Origin: Coccinella septempunctata
Taxonomy: Eukaryota; Arthropoda; Insecta; Coleoptera; Coccinellidae
Length of the DNA stretch: 64,000 nt
Assembly: GCF_907165205.1 (NCBI RefSeq)
Contig: NC_058189.1
Coordinates: 18,598,001-18,662,000 of the forward strand
Direction: 5' to 3'
Position 1 is the first letter of the stretch. The number at the start of each line of letters is the position of its first letter. Below, in pieces: positions 1 through 10,615 of this stretch. The notes beneath the pieces are model-generated. The model saw only the letters and a program-made list of their open reading frames with translations. It searched no databases and was not told where the DNA came from. The translations under genes were made by a program, and so were the position numbers.

Positions 1-29
1 TCCACACACACAAAAAAAATCATCAATTA

Positions 30-839
30 TTAACCTGAATCTGTATTCTTGAACTTTTTATGTTTTCTCCATTTTTTTCTCTTTTTTCTCCTTAAATAAC
101 TCTCTCCAATCCATTTCACTCCCCCTCTCACTCTTTGGATGACATTCTCCCATTTTCTGTTCCTTGTATAATTCCAATTTCTTATACATGCTCCCTCCTC
201 ATCATTGAACCATAACAATGCTCGATCCACCAATTCCTCAACATTCCCAATTAATGGCACCAGTACAGTATATTTTCCTTTTCCTTTTCCATTGAAATTC
301 CATTCTTGATCCCACAACTTGACTATTCCTGACGTAGAATTTTCTTTGTACATGACTCCTTCTGATGTTTCATTTTGTGTTTCATCATTCTCCTCTCTTT
401 CATTCATGTCATCATCCATTTGTTCCTGTACCTCTTTTCGAATATAATATTCTGTAAAATCTAATTCCTCCTGATTTCGTTTCTCTGCTGTTTGTTCCAT
501 TGATATTGCATTTGTTCACTTTTTTCTTTCCATTCTCTCTGCACACTCTTTAATTTCTCCTTTTACTTCCGTACCATTTTGACCAAATTTTTCAAATTGT
601 TCATCCAACTTCATGAATTGTTCATCCAGTTTGTTAGAATGCTCTTCAAATTTCTTAAGATGTTCAGCAAGTTCCTCAGACTGTTCATCGAATTTCCTGT
701 TTATATCTTCTCTCATCTTCAAAATAGAATCCAGTATAATGGAATTATTGTTTTCTTGAGCTCCAGCTAAACTCTTGTTTCTGGATTCCATATTTTGAGT
801 ATTTCCATCACTCAAATCGCCACACGTTGGTTGCGCCAT
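30..839 (-). pseudogene. Coiled-coil, lysine-rich ORF split by one stop; repeat-derived
   Basis: The reading frame starts at an ATG at 839 (MAQPTCGD) and runs in one frame to a stop at 30, interrupted by a TGA at 516-518 shortly after MERKK; it resumes in the same frame at an ATG at 500. The N-terminal half contains heptad-like EQF/KLDEQF repeats predicting a coiled coil. The C-terminal half ends in a basic RRKKRKKWRKHKK tract that could bind nucleic acid or act as a nuclear signal. The layout resembles the coiled-coil gag-like ORFs of insect retroelements, but no zinc knuckle or polymerase follows inside the window and no family was recognised. It is probably a transposon-derived pseudogene. 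Function unknown. Confidence 0.4.
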
Positions 840-1704
840 TTCGTTACGATCCGTTTATTATACCTTTATTTATTTTGTACATAAACTTGTTATTCGAATC
901 AACGGAATCGCAATTTATCGAAAATATTTAATTCTCAATGACGTTTCTAAAATTCCCGACTGACAACTTTCTATATTTTTTTATGTTTCCATGCCATCTT
1001 AACACAGCATCTATAATGAATGAATTTCTTATGAATTAACAAAAATTTCTTCTAGGTTCTAATACTCAACAAACTAAACTAAACAATATTCTTTTGGGAA
1101 AACTCAAACCATAACAATACTTCCAGAAATTGTACTTTTCTGTACGACAACTGGATGTGTCATTTTCGTGTATCCATAATTATTCATTTCTCAACATTTT
1201 ATGGAAGTCCATTGTAATTTAAATAAGGGATGTTGGAAATAACAGGAAGGTATATGCAAAGATATACCCTTGTATTGCTGCCATGTCGGTCTCGGCTCTC
1301 ATTGAGAGTAGGTACTTAGGTACTGAGTGTGACAAACCCAGATGTTCCGCCCTCTCAAAATTATTCCTCTTATCCTTTTTTTACTCTGGAACTTTCGTCC
1401 CAAAGACCGAAACATTCATTTTTTGAGTTGCATTTGAGTGACACACAGTGAAATATAAAATCAGAACAGAATATCTAAGAGAAACTCATTAATCTGTAAT
1501 CAGTGGATTTTGAAGTGGACTCGACATATTTTGTAAATTTGTGAATATTTTGGCTTTAGCTTGTTGAACTACTTTTGAAACATAGTGTCTAGTTCTAGTT
1601 CCAGTGTGTGGTGCATATATTTGATAGTAATGAGGTGAGTCGAAGTTTTTATTCTTGAGGGAAGTGGCAAATTTACGTGTAGATAGAAAAATATAATGTA
1701 ATAA
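840..1704. other. Gene-free AT-rich stretch
   Basis: No open frame of interest, RNA gene or clear repeat was seen here. It lies between the coiled-coil ORF and the first satellite array. Confidence 0.4.
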
Positions 1705-3040
1705 TTCACCCTTCCATATCCTGCAAATGAAAAAGCTCTTGGAATATCGTTCCTTGAGGGTTTATGAATACATACATCGAATTTCAAACCCTTTATTCAA
1801 TTTTCAGACCTATTTTCGAATTATTATGTGGACTCTGAGGAGAGGGGGAGAAATTCACCCTTTCAAGTCCTGCAAATGAAAAAGCTCTTGGAATATCGTT
1901 CCTTGAGGGTTCATTAATACATACACCGAATTTCAAACCCTTAATCATTTTTTAAACCTATTTTCGAAATATTTTGTGGACTCTGAGAAGAGGGAGTGAA
2001 ATTCACCCTTCCAAGTCCTGCAAATGAAAAAGCTCTCGAAATATCGTTTCTTGAGGGTTTATGAATACATACACCGAATTTCAAACCCTTCATTCATTTT
2101 TTCAGACCTATTTTCGATTTATTCTGTGGACTCCCAGAGAAAGGGGCGAAATTCACCTTTTCAAGTCCTGCAAATGAAAAAGCCCCTTGAATATCGCTCC
2201 TTGAGGGTTTATAAATACATACACCGAGTTTCAAACCCTTTATTCATTTTGTAGACCTATTTTCAATTTATTTTGTGGACTCTGAGAATGGGGGTTGAAA
2301 TTCACCCTTCCAAGTCTTGCAAATAAAAAAGCTCTCGGAATATCGTTCCATGAAGGTTTATAAATACATACACCGAATTTCAAACCCTTTATTCATTTTC
2401 GAGACCTATTTTCGATGTTTCTTTTATTATGAGTAATAGGGGTTAAATTCACCCTTTCAAGTTCTGCAAATGAAAAAGCTCTTGGAATATCGTTCCTTGA
2501 GAGTTCATTAATACATACACCGAATTTCAAACCCTTTATTCATTTTTGAGACCTATTTTCGACTCGATTTTCGATGTTTTTTTATTATGAGAAATAGGAG
2601 TTAAATTCACCCTTCCAAGTTCTGCAACTAAAAAAAGCTCTTGGAATATCGTTCCTTGAGGGTTCTTCAATACATAAACGGAATTTCAAACCTTTTATTC
2701 ATTTTTTAGACCTATTTTCGATTCACTCTGTGGACTCCCAGAGGAGGGGGTAAAATCAACCCTTCCAAGTCTTGCAAATGGAAAATCTCTCGGAATGTCG
2801 TTTAATAGTGCTTTATAAATATGTAAACCGAATTTCAAGCCCTTAATTCATTTTTTAGACCTATTTTCGAATTATTTTGTGGACTCTGAGAAGAGGGAGT
2901 GAAATTCACCCTTCCAAGAGCTGCAAATGAAAAAGCTCTCGGAATATCGTTCAATAATGCTTTTTAATTACGTACACTGAATTTCAAACCCTTCATTCAT
3001 GTTTTAGACCTATTTTCGATTATATTTCGAATATCCATTT
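1705..3040. repeat. Satellite array, ~149-bp unit, nine copies
   Basis: Nine diverged head-to-tail units share the landmark tgcaaatgaaaaagctc, found at about 1722, 1871, 2019, 2169, 2318, 2464, 2622, 2773 and 2922. Spacings are 146-158 bp, mostly 148-150. Each unit also carries a 'gacctattttcga' block and an 'attcaccctt' block. Copies differ by substitutions and small indels, so the array is old. The short ORFs within it are chance products of the repeat. Confidence 0.9.
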
Positions 3041-3859
3041 TACGGCTGGAACTCACATCTCAACATTCTAGAAATAAGAAATCTTTGAAATAGTATTCAT
3101 CATCTTCTAATGAATAAACACCCCGAGTTTGAAAGAATTCATTCATTTCCGAGACCTAATAACGATTTCAGTATGCAGAGTACGCGAAAAAAAAGTACCC
3201 GCTAGATTATCAGAATCAGAAATGGCCAAATGAATTCAATATTTATAGAGAATTAATAAACATATTGAGATTCTTACTGTGATTTATTCATATGACTGAA
3301 GTAGCTAGAACCTTTTTACATAAAAAACATAATAACCCTATCAATTCAAAATTCATGTCTCTTACATATGAAAATAGTGGACGCTTAAAATTTTACGAAG
3401 AATTTTTTTAACCGCCTCAGATTGCTTGGATTCTTGTCATCTTACTCAATGAAAGAAATGCTTTTCGCACGTTGGGTGAAATTTACAAGAAACCTTTTCT
3501 AAAAAGTGCCTTTCCACTTTTCGTACAAAATTACGATGTATAGGTTAAGGTCAACATTGTTTACATTTTGGGAAGATGAAGTAATTCAAGGAAGGACATA
3601 CGTTCAGCCACCGAACATCAACCTTCTAAATTTCATAGCCTACTTGACGACGGATTTTTTTGAACGCACGTTTTATATTATGATTTCTATGATACCTATA
3701 TAGTCAAATTTGAAACCTTATAAATTTTCTATGTTCATATCGGAATGTTGATATTTATGCGGCCGATCGAACAATTCGAGAAGTTCATAGAGGGCATATT
3801 CGAGTTGTGACATTTTGATTAAATCACATTGATATCGTTCCCTACAATATCTGTTAAAG
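3041..3859. other. Gene-free stretch
   Basis: The stretch starts with a decayed edge of the satellite and then has no recognisable coding or RNA feature. It ends at the target-site duplication of retrotransposon J-A1. Confidence 0.4.
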
Positions 3860-3897
3860 AATGTGAGGAGCTTTTTTTCTTTTTTTTTTGGTGTAGC

Positions 3898-4136
3898 AGG
3901 GGGAAAATCTGCGAACAGACGAACACACCCTCTCCTGAGGGGGAACAGTGTGGGTATTCTCACTCTCTGAGCTCGAGACCCACTAAAAACCCTTAACTGC
4001 TTCTTCATAGGTTCCGGGCATTTTGCCTATTAACCAGTTGACTCTTATGGTTTCTGGACTCTCACACGATCATAGTCGTGTTGATATTTGTATGCTGCCT
4101 ATAGCTTTTATAGGTTAAGCTCTTCTTTGGTTACAT
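3898..4136 (-). promoter_or_regulatory. J-A1 3' UTR with conserved hairpins
   Basis: Downstream of ORF2 the UTR holds two compact inverted repeats: cctata/tataggt-type arms around the 4098-4114 region and cacga/tcgtg arms around 4065-4080. It also has a CCCCTC-AGGA-GAGGG hairpin near the tail (around 3932-3946). All are retained in copies J-A2 and J-A3. In target-primed retrotransposition the 3' UTR is commonly what the enzyme recognises, so a recognition role is a reasonable inference but is not shown. Confidence 0.45.
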
Positions 4137-6833
4137 TTAAATACTTAACTGATCTCTGGGTCTTCGGTGGTAGGTTCTTGACCTTCTAGCTTCTTCCGTT
4201 GGATCGTAGTCGACTAATCTTCGTAGTTCCTCATTTGTATGTTGTTTGTCTTTGTCGAATATCCTTTCCGCCTTTCTCTTCATAAATTCTGTAACTGGTT
4301 CCCATTCCAAGTCCTTGTAGATTTGTTTGTTCCTAACAAACCAGGGTACGTCCATCGCCATTCTAAGGAGTTTATTCTCAGTGGCCTGTATTTTCTTGAT
4401 GTGGGTCTTGGCTGCGAAGCCCCATGCCGCCGATCCACATGTGAGTTGTGGTCGCGCAATTGTTTTAATCATCGTCAACTTGATGTTCTTATTCATGTGA
4501 CTTCTTCTGCCTATGAGTGGATAAAGTTTACTCATTGCGGCTTTTGTTTTATCAACTGCACATTTGATGTGGTTTTTCCATGTAAGTCCTCTGTCAAGCG
4601 TCACTCCTAGGTATGTTGCTTCATTTTTCCATTCAACCTCTTCTCCATCAACTTCAAGGTTTTCTTCCATCCTCAATCTTCTCTTTTGCAGTAATATTGC
4701 TTGAGTCTTTCTTCCATTGATTTGTATTTTCCATTTGATGCACCATTTGAGTAATTCATCTATGGCTTCCTGCAGTCTCCGGTGTATGATCTCTGGGCGT
4801 CGATGTCTGAACGCTATTCCTGTGTCATCTGCGTACAAGGTGAGCATATTTCTAGCATTCTTCGGGATATCATAGACGTATATTACGTAAAGCAGAGGTC
4901 CAAGTACCGATCCTTGAGGCACTCCCGCTTCCAATTGTCTGGTTTGAGAGGTTGCTCCATCTATTTTCACATAAAAGTTTCTATTCCTCAGATAGTTCCT
5001 TATAATCTTGCATAGCTTGGTCGAATATCCTGCTTTTTTCATCTTGTAGATTAGGCCTTCGTGCCATACTCTATCAAAAGCTCTCTCGATATCCATCAGA
5101 ACCAATCCTGTGGCCTGTTTGGTCTGCATTCCTTCGGTGACGTATTCTATGAGCCGTAGTAATTGGAGTTCAGTCGAATGTTCTCGTCGAAATCCAAATT
5201 GTTCGGGTGGAATTATCTTCAACATTTCTGTTTCCTCATTCAGCCTTTTAGCGATAACCCTCTCGACGATTTTTCCTAGTGCTCATAGTAAGCTGATTGG
5301 TCTATAATTTTGAGGAAATTTCCGTTCCTTTCCAGGCTTGTTGAAAACTATCATTTCTGCAGTTTTCCATCTCTTTGGGTAGTATTCGGTCCTCATCACT
5401 CCGTTAGTTATATTCGTCAAGGCTGCTATTCCTTTTCTAGGCAATTTCTTCAACATATAATTCGTTATCCTATCTTCTCCGGGCGCTTTCCTGTTTTTCA
5501 ATTTCATTATGATCTCTTTGATTTCTGTTGGTGAAGCCGGTTTTGGAATGATTTCGGTTTGCGGTGGTTCCATCATCAGTTCTTCGTTTGCCTCCACTTC
5601 TTCTTCTAGATCTTCATTGTCATCATCATTTCTGTAATTTATTCTGGCTTCTCTCTCAATTGAGTCGGCCAGTGCTTCGGCTTTCTCAAGTCTCGTATAT
5701 ACCATTCCGTTTGCTCCATGCAGTGGAGGTATAACTGTCCGTTCTCGTCGTAAGCGTTTTTGCATTTTCCAAGCCGAGTGATCTATTGTATTCACTTCCC
5801 TTAATCTCTGGTGCCATCTGTTATTACGCAGTTCTGTTAAAGCATTTTTCAATATCTGGCTATGCTTATTCAGTTTCTTCTTGTCTTCTTCTCTTTTTGT
5901 TGTTCTGTAGATTTTTCTGAGTCTTCTGTTCTTTTTTATAAGTTCCTTTATATCCCTTAGCGTATCTCCGTGTGAATGTTTCGGAATTGGTTTCCTTATT
6001 CTCTTTGTGCTTTCTTCATAGGCTTCTTTTATTTGATATTCCAATTCATCTAATTCATCCCGGGTGTTTATTTGGGGAATTTCCGTGATTTTCTCCTGAA
6101 GTAAATTCTTATATTTCTCCCAGTCTGTGCGATCCTTGGTTTGTGTCTCTTCTTCGTTTCTTGGGCCATGTCCCACTATGAATTCTATGGGATTGTGGTC
6201 TGAAGTTCCGTCTTCTATTGTATCAATGCTGATTTCTTCAGTAATGTCTTTCATCACGACAATATCCAGTACATCGAGTAGTCCATTTACTCTTGGTATG
6301 TAGGTCGGTATATCAGGTCCTATTACAACTGCATTAAGTTTTTCAGCATAAATCTTCAGTCTTCTCCCGTTGGTATTTTCCACCCGACTATTCCATTCTT
6401 GCGATTTGCAGTTAAGGTCACCAATTATGATTTTAGGGTGTCTTCCTTCTAGTAGCATTTTTAGATCCTCTTCCAGCATGTCCTTATCCGGTGATTTATA
6501 AGTTGAAATAATCTTCACTTGTCCTCGATTAGTATTCACAATAATCGATATTGCTTCTACTTCTTGTCCATTGAATATTTGGTCGAAATGGTGATCCATA
6601 TTCCTTCTAGCCAGTAAAGCAACGCCACCTGTGCTGTTAGGTCTATCATTTCTGTAGATATCGTAATTGGGAAATGCTATCCGAACGTTAGCGTTAAGTC
6701 TTGTTTCTTGGAGAGCTATGACATCCGGTCTCTTCTCTTCAATCAGTTCTTCGAATTCTGATCTGCGGGCTCTCAATCCTTCGACGTTCCAAGAGACAAT
6801 TATGAGATTGTTCTTAATCGTCGTATCAGCCAT
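4137..6833 (-). pseudogene. J-A1 ORF2: endonuclease-reverse transcriptase, one nonsense codon
   Basis: The frame starts at an ATG at 6833 that overlaps the ORF1 stop (TAATG). It begins MADTTIKNNLIIVSWNVEGL with apurinic-endonuclease motifs (QETRL, GDLNCKSQEW, TSDHNPIEF), then reverse transcriptase motifs (NYRPISLL, GVPQGSVLGPLLYVIY, YADDTGIA) and the Jockey-type C-terminal domain with a YGSAAWGFAAK-like stretch. A single TGA replaces a serine codon at about 5264, in the fingers region, and the frame continues to a stop at 4137. A 12-bp in-frame deletion relative to J-A2 lies near 6045. The intact counterpart is J-A3 ORF2. The product would nick DNA and prime cDNA synthesis on the target. Confidence 0.92.
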
Positions 6834-8266
6834 TAAATATTCTTAATAATTTGCTGCATCTTCTTCTCAATCTCTTTCTCCAGATTGTGCATCATCGTGC
6901 TGAGGAGGTTTTTCGTGAACTTATCTAGTTCCTCAGTGATTCCAGAAATTCCTTTCCTGGTTTCGGCTTTTTTGACGGTTTTTGACTTTTCCTTCTTTTT
7001 CTCTGGATTCTCCGTGTCTTTGACCACTTTGGTTGCAGTTTCCTGGGGTTTCTTCACTTCCGAAGAGTTTTGGGATGGCCTCGGTGTATTTTGTGTTGGC
7101 CTCGAGCTGGTCTGGTTCGATCTTGGCGATCTCTTGGTCTTTTTAGTGACCAATTTCCATTCGCTACATCCCTTGTAGCTGGCTGGATGTCCTTGCTCTC
7201 CGCAGAGAACACAAGAAGCATTTCGCTCCTCGTTCTCCCTGGTAAGCGTACACTCCTTGGAGCTGTGATTACCAGAGCATTTCACGCACCTCCATGGAAA
7301 AGTGCACTTACTTTGGGCATGTCCATATCGCTGACAGCGATAACATTGTCCAGGCCCGGTCGTCCTTCTCTTAGGTTCAACAACACAGTTCATGTTGTAG
7401 AGCCTTCTCACCTCGAAGATACCCTTATTCTGGGTTTTAACCAGCAATAAGGGCATCGGCTTTTTTGTTATATTTGAGGTCATCCTTATGACCTCAGCAT
7501 CGACGATCCCTTGATCCTTGAGGTCGTCAAGGATCGTCGGGATATCTGCATCCAGCGGTAGGTATCTCACTACCGCGTATATTTTCTTTTCTTCCTCCCG
7601 TTGAAGAGTGTAAAACTCCCTATTTATTTTATGAAGGAAGTCCGTCATCCTTCTGTGGTCTTCCGCGGTTTGTGGAACGACCCTAATTCCGTCCTTCACA
7701 GTTGTCGCTCTGCTATATTTAATTCCGTTTCGCATTAACGCGTTGGAAATTGACGTCCATTCTGACGTACCTCTCAGGGTGACTGGGGGGATTTTTTCTT
7801 TCCTCTCCTCCACTGGAGTGGTTTTCTGTTGAGCTGAGGCTGTACCCATCGTCGTGATGGGTGGAATTTTACCTTTCTTTACTTTCTTTACGCGCGCGTT
7901 TTGTGGGTGGCGCGTGCTGGGTTTTTGCAACTTGAAATTTTTCTTCTCTTCCTGTTTGGAGGAATTTTTGGGGACTGCTACCGGCTTTGCAATTTCTGCA
8001 AATGTGGGAGATTTCTGTGCCGAAATGTGTTTTGCAATTTCCGCAAAACTAGGGGATTGAGGCGCTTTATTTTTATTAACTTCCTCTCTCAAGAGGCGTA
8101 TCTCCCCGACCAACTGAGCTACGGTTTCAGTTAATTTATTTATTTGAGCCTTCAATTGCTCATTCTCTTCTTTGAGCCTTACAAGCTCCTCTGCTTCTCT
8201 ATCGCTGAATTCTTCGGTGTCCGTAGCTTCCATGTAGGAGCTCCCATTGTCTGAGACCTCCGACAT
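6833..8266 (-). CDS. J-A1 ORF1: Jockey gag-like nucleic-acid-binding protein
   Basis: The chosen start is the ATG at 8266 (MSEVSDNGSSYMEATD), which is conserved in J-A2 and in the J-B copies; an upstream in-frame ATG at 8332 lies in the less conserved leader. The order is an acidic N-terminus, a coiled coil (roughly residues 25-65), a Pro/Ala-rich segment, an RRM-like/PRE-C2HC domain (KIYAVVRYLP onward) and three zinc knuckles (CYRCQRYGHAQSKC, CVKCSGNHSSKEC, CVLCGEQGHPASYKGC). A basic Ser/Thr-rich tail ends ...IIKNI. The ASYKGC signature after the third knuckle is typical of Jockey ORF1. The protein is expected to coat element RNA. Frame intact, about 477 aa. Confidence 0.9.
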   Translation of the reverse strand: MSEVSDNGSSYMEATDTEEFSDREAEELVRLKEENEQLKAQINKLTETVAQLVGEIRLLREEVNKNKAPQSPSFAEIAKHISAQKSPTFAEIAKPVAVPKNSSKQEEKKNFKLQKPSTRHPQNARVKKVKKGKIPPITTMGTASAQQKTTPVEERKEKIPPVTLRGTSEWTSISNALMRNGIKYSRATTVKDGIRVVPQTAEDHRRMTDFLHKINREFYTLQREEEKKIYAVVRYLPLDADIPTILDDLKDQGIVDAEVIRMTSNITKKPMPLLLVKTQNKGIFEVRRLYNMNCVVEPKRRTTGPGQCYRCQRYGHAQSKCTFPWRCVKCSGNHSSKECTLTRENEERNASCVLCGEQGHPASYKGCSEWKLVTKKTKRSPRSNQTSSRPTQNTPRPSQNSSEVKKPQETATKVVKDTENPEKKKEKSKTVKKAETRKGISGITEELDKFTKNLLSTMMHNLEKEIEKKMQQIIKNI

Positions 8267-8554
8267 GGCTTTTTGTCCGTATTGAACTATATAAGGTATT
8301 TCTGTATAATAATGAATATTGGAAATACTCACTAATATGTTACTTCTAAGCTATGTGGCTAAGTTATATATTTTCTATACTATGAGAAAAATAAATCGAC
8401 TCACCAGTGATATCCGTGGAACCAGCGATCTTGGGGGTGATCTGGACTCGACACTGAACACACTGAATTTGAACGAATTTCCGCTCTATAACACATACAC
8501 TTATAGAACTTACAAAAAAAACTTCGGAAGTTTCGTAGACGGAATCAAAAATTC

Positions 8555-8686
8555 CGCTAGTGTACACTTTCACTTCGACTTTCTCTTTTACAACACGAGA
8601 GATGACGTATCGCACTGCTTCGCTAGTGTACACTTTCACTTCGACTTTCTCTTTTACAACACGAGAGATAACGTATCGCACTGGTA
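8555..8686 (-). repeat. Tandem 66-bp duplication in the J-A1 5' UTR
   Basis: Two nearly identical 66-bp units, 8555-8620 and 8621-8686, differ at about one position (gatgacg versus gataacg). J-A2 carries one unit in this place. The unit lies just inside the element 5' end, where Jockey-type elements carry their internal promoter, so unit number could affect promoter strength; this is inference. Confidence 0.9.
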
Positions 8687-8746
8687 TCATTCAACACATC
8701 TACCTGCTTCAACGTCTCGAGGTGAACTGAAAAAATGTGAGGAGCT

Positions 8747-9039
8747 GGTGGAGGCTGGAGTTGTAGTACATAGATATATTGATTACTCTCTAACCATCAT
8801 AATTTTTCTGCAATCTCCACAATTCATATCTTCTCAATTCACCCGCTAGGTACTAGGTACAGAAATCAATGCGACATACAAATAAAAAAATAATTTGGGA
8901 AGCTGCTGAATACTTCTATGTTCGACTACCCATGACAATAATGCATTAATAGGAAACTAGTATGGCCAGGAGATCTACCTTTATTGGTAGATTAGTATAG
9001 CCAGGAGATCCACCTTGTGTAGAATCGCCTTTATGGGCA
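8747..9039. other. Gene-free flank of J-A1
   Basis: No coding feature was seen. A short decayed partial unit of the following minisatellite (agaatcgcctttat) lies near 9021. Confidence 0.35.
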
Positions 9040-9199
9040 GATTCGCCTTTCGTCAATAGCTCAGGCCTACGACCCTCGCGATTCGTCCTAAGTCCAAAGC
9101 TCGGGTCTCCGGTCCTCGAGATCCGACTTTCGTCGGTAACTCGGGCCTACGGCCCTCGAGATTCGCATTTCCTCCGTAGCTCGGACCTACAGCCTTCGC
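9040..9199. repeat. 40-bp minisatellite, four units
   Basis: Four head-to-tail 40-bp units start at 9040, 9080, 9120 and 9160, each beginning gattcg or gatccg and ending in a ccctcg-type block. They are notably GC-rich for this window, and each contains a short self-complementary ggcctacggcc-like core. Confidence 0.9.
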
Positions 9200-9396
9200 G
9201 ATTAATAATACGCGAATAATATACAATACTGATCACACATAACTCACAGCGTTCGATGTAATCCCACATTTCCTGAAAGTGTTATTGCCAATATATACAC
9301 TGCTTGAGAATTTGCAAAAATTAGTTATATTCAGTCAGACAGAAGGCTTATAGAGGGGATTTCATGCAAGTTCCTTTATCTACGATGAAAAAAAAT

Positions 9397-10242
9397 CCAT
9401 CCTCAAAATGAGAATAACTTCGATATCTCGGAAACCGTTAATCGGCGCATAAAGAGATTTGGCATATACAATTCTTACACGAATGCGATTATTCTCTGAA
9501 AATTTCATCCACTTCCCTTTTGATCAGGGGGTGAATTTCCACCTTTAAATGTTGAAAATTCGATATCTCGGAAACCGTTAATCGGCGCATAAAGATATTT
9601 GGCATATACAATCCTTACAAGAATGTGATTATTCTCTGACAATTTCCCCTAGATCCCAAGGGAAGTGGATGAAATTTTCGAAGAATAATCGCATTCGTGT
9701 AAGGATTGTATATGCCAAATCTCTTTATGCGCCGATTAACGGTTTCCGAGATAACGAATTTTGAACATTTAAGGAAGGAAATTCACCCCTAGATCCCAAG
9801 GGAAAAGGATGAAATTTTTAAAAAATTATCGCATTCGTGTAAGGATTGTATATGCCAAATCTCTTTATGCGCCGATTAACGGTTTCCGAGATATCGAATT
9901 TTGAACATCCAAGGATGGAAATTCACCCCCTAGATCCCAAGGGAAAAGGATGAAATTTTCAAAGAATAATCGCATTCGTGTAAGGATTGTATATGCCAAA
10001 TCTCTTTAGGCGCCGTTCAACGGTTTCCGAGATATCGAATTTTGAACATTCAAGGATGGAAATTCACCCCCTAGATCCCAAGGGATGTGGATGAAAGTTT
10101 CAAAGAATAATCGCATTCGTGTAAGGATAGTATATGCCAAATCTCTTTATGCGCCGATTAACGGTTTCCGAGATATCGAATTTTGAACATTCAAGGATGG
10201 AAATTTACCCTCTAGATCCCAAGGGAAGTGGATGAAAGTTTC
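9397..10242. repeat. ~140-bp satellite array with an inverted junction
   Basis: Two units (landmark cgatatctcgg at 9422 and 9562) run in one orientation. They are followed, from about 9650, by four units in the opposite orientation (landmark cgccgattaacgg near 9730, 9870, 10010 and 10152). The spacing is 140-141 bp throughout. The junction makes a large inverted repeat. A Copia-type LTR interrupts the right end at 10243. Confidence 0.92.
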
Positions 10243-10615
10243 TGTTGGAAATTAGGTTGGTTTAGGATAAATTCTTCTTCAATGAAACGCACTTTGTGAA
10301 ACAATCTGTATATTGATTCAATCGATTTAACGGAGGTCGATCTATACTCTCAATGAATATCAAACTAGAACTAACTGAAACGGAGAGAAATATCTTATTC
10401 CTAAAAGATGCTTATATACAGTATATAGGTTCCAATTGCAAAGTACATAATATGGTTCTCACTGTCGAAAACTGCTGGGGTATGTTATTCAACACTTTGA
10501 CCGCCAACACTAATATTGTTGACTAATAAACCAATCGCATTTGACATATTTATTGTTGTCGAGAATTCTGAATGAGTAAGGGATTTGGTTTTGCTCTGAT
10601 GAATTTATATCAACA
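10243..10615 (-). mobile_element. Copia-type LTR (3' LTR of a truncated element)
   Basis: The 373-bp segment starts TGTTGGAAAT and ends TATCAACA, the TG...CA inverted termini of LTRs. Read on the minus strand it is preceded by a purine run, ttttgaggcggcg (10616 onward), in the position of a polypurine tract, as in Ty1/copia elements. That makes it a 3' LTR on the minus strand. No 5-bp duplication matches across the two ends, so it is not a simple solo LTR; the internal region to the right is unrecognisable. Confidence 0.55.

Larger units (their letters stand above)
3873..8733 (-). mobile_element. Jockey-clade non-LTR retrotransposon J-A1, full length
   Basis: The element is bounded by a 13-bp direct repeat, aatgtgaggagct, at 3860-3872 and 8734-8746, a target-site duplication from target-primed insertion. 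The 3' end (low coordinates) is an A-rich tail, read here as T with one interrupting C, joined to the family 3' sequence ending ctgctacacc. Two ORFs follow Jockey order: ORF1 with three CCHC knuckles, then ORF2 with AP-type endonuclease and reverse transcriptase and no RNase H. Only one nonsense codon in ORF2 and a small in-frame deletion separate it from an intact copy, so it is young. It is the only copy in this window without a visible histone flank. Confidence 0.93.

Noticed and set aside
2024..2254. 76-aa ORF in the 149-bp satellite
   Set aside because: The period is not a multiple of three and other units are closed; chance ORF of the repeat.
10243..10615. Solo LTR
   Set aside because: No matching 5-bp duplication on the two sides; a polypurine-like run on one side fits a 3' LTR of a truncated element.
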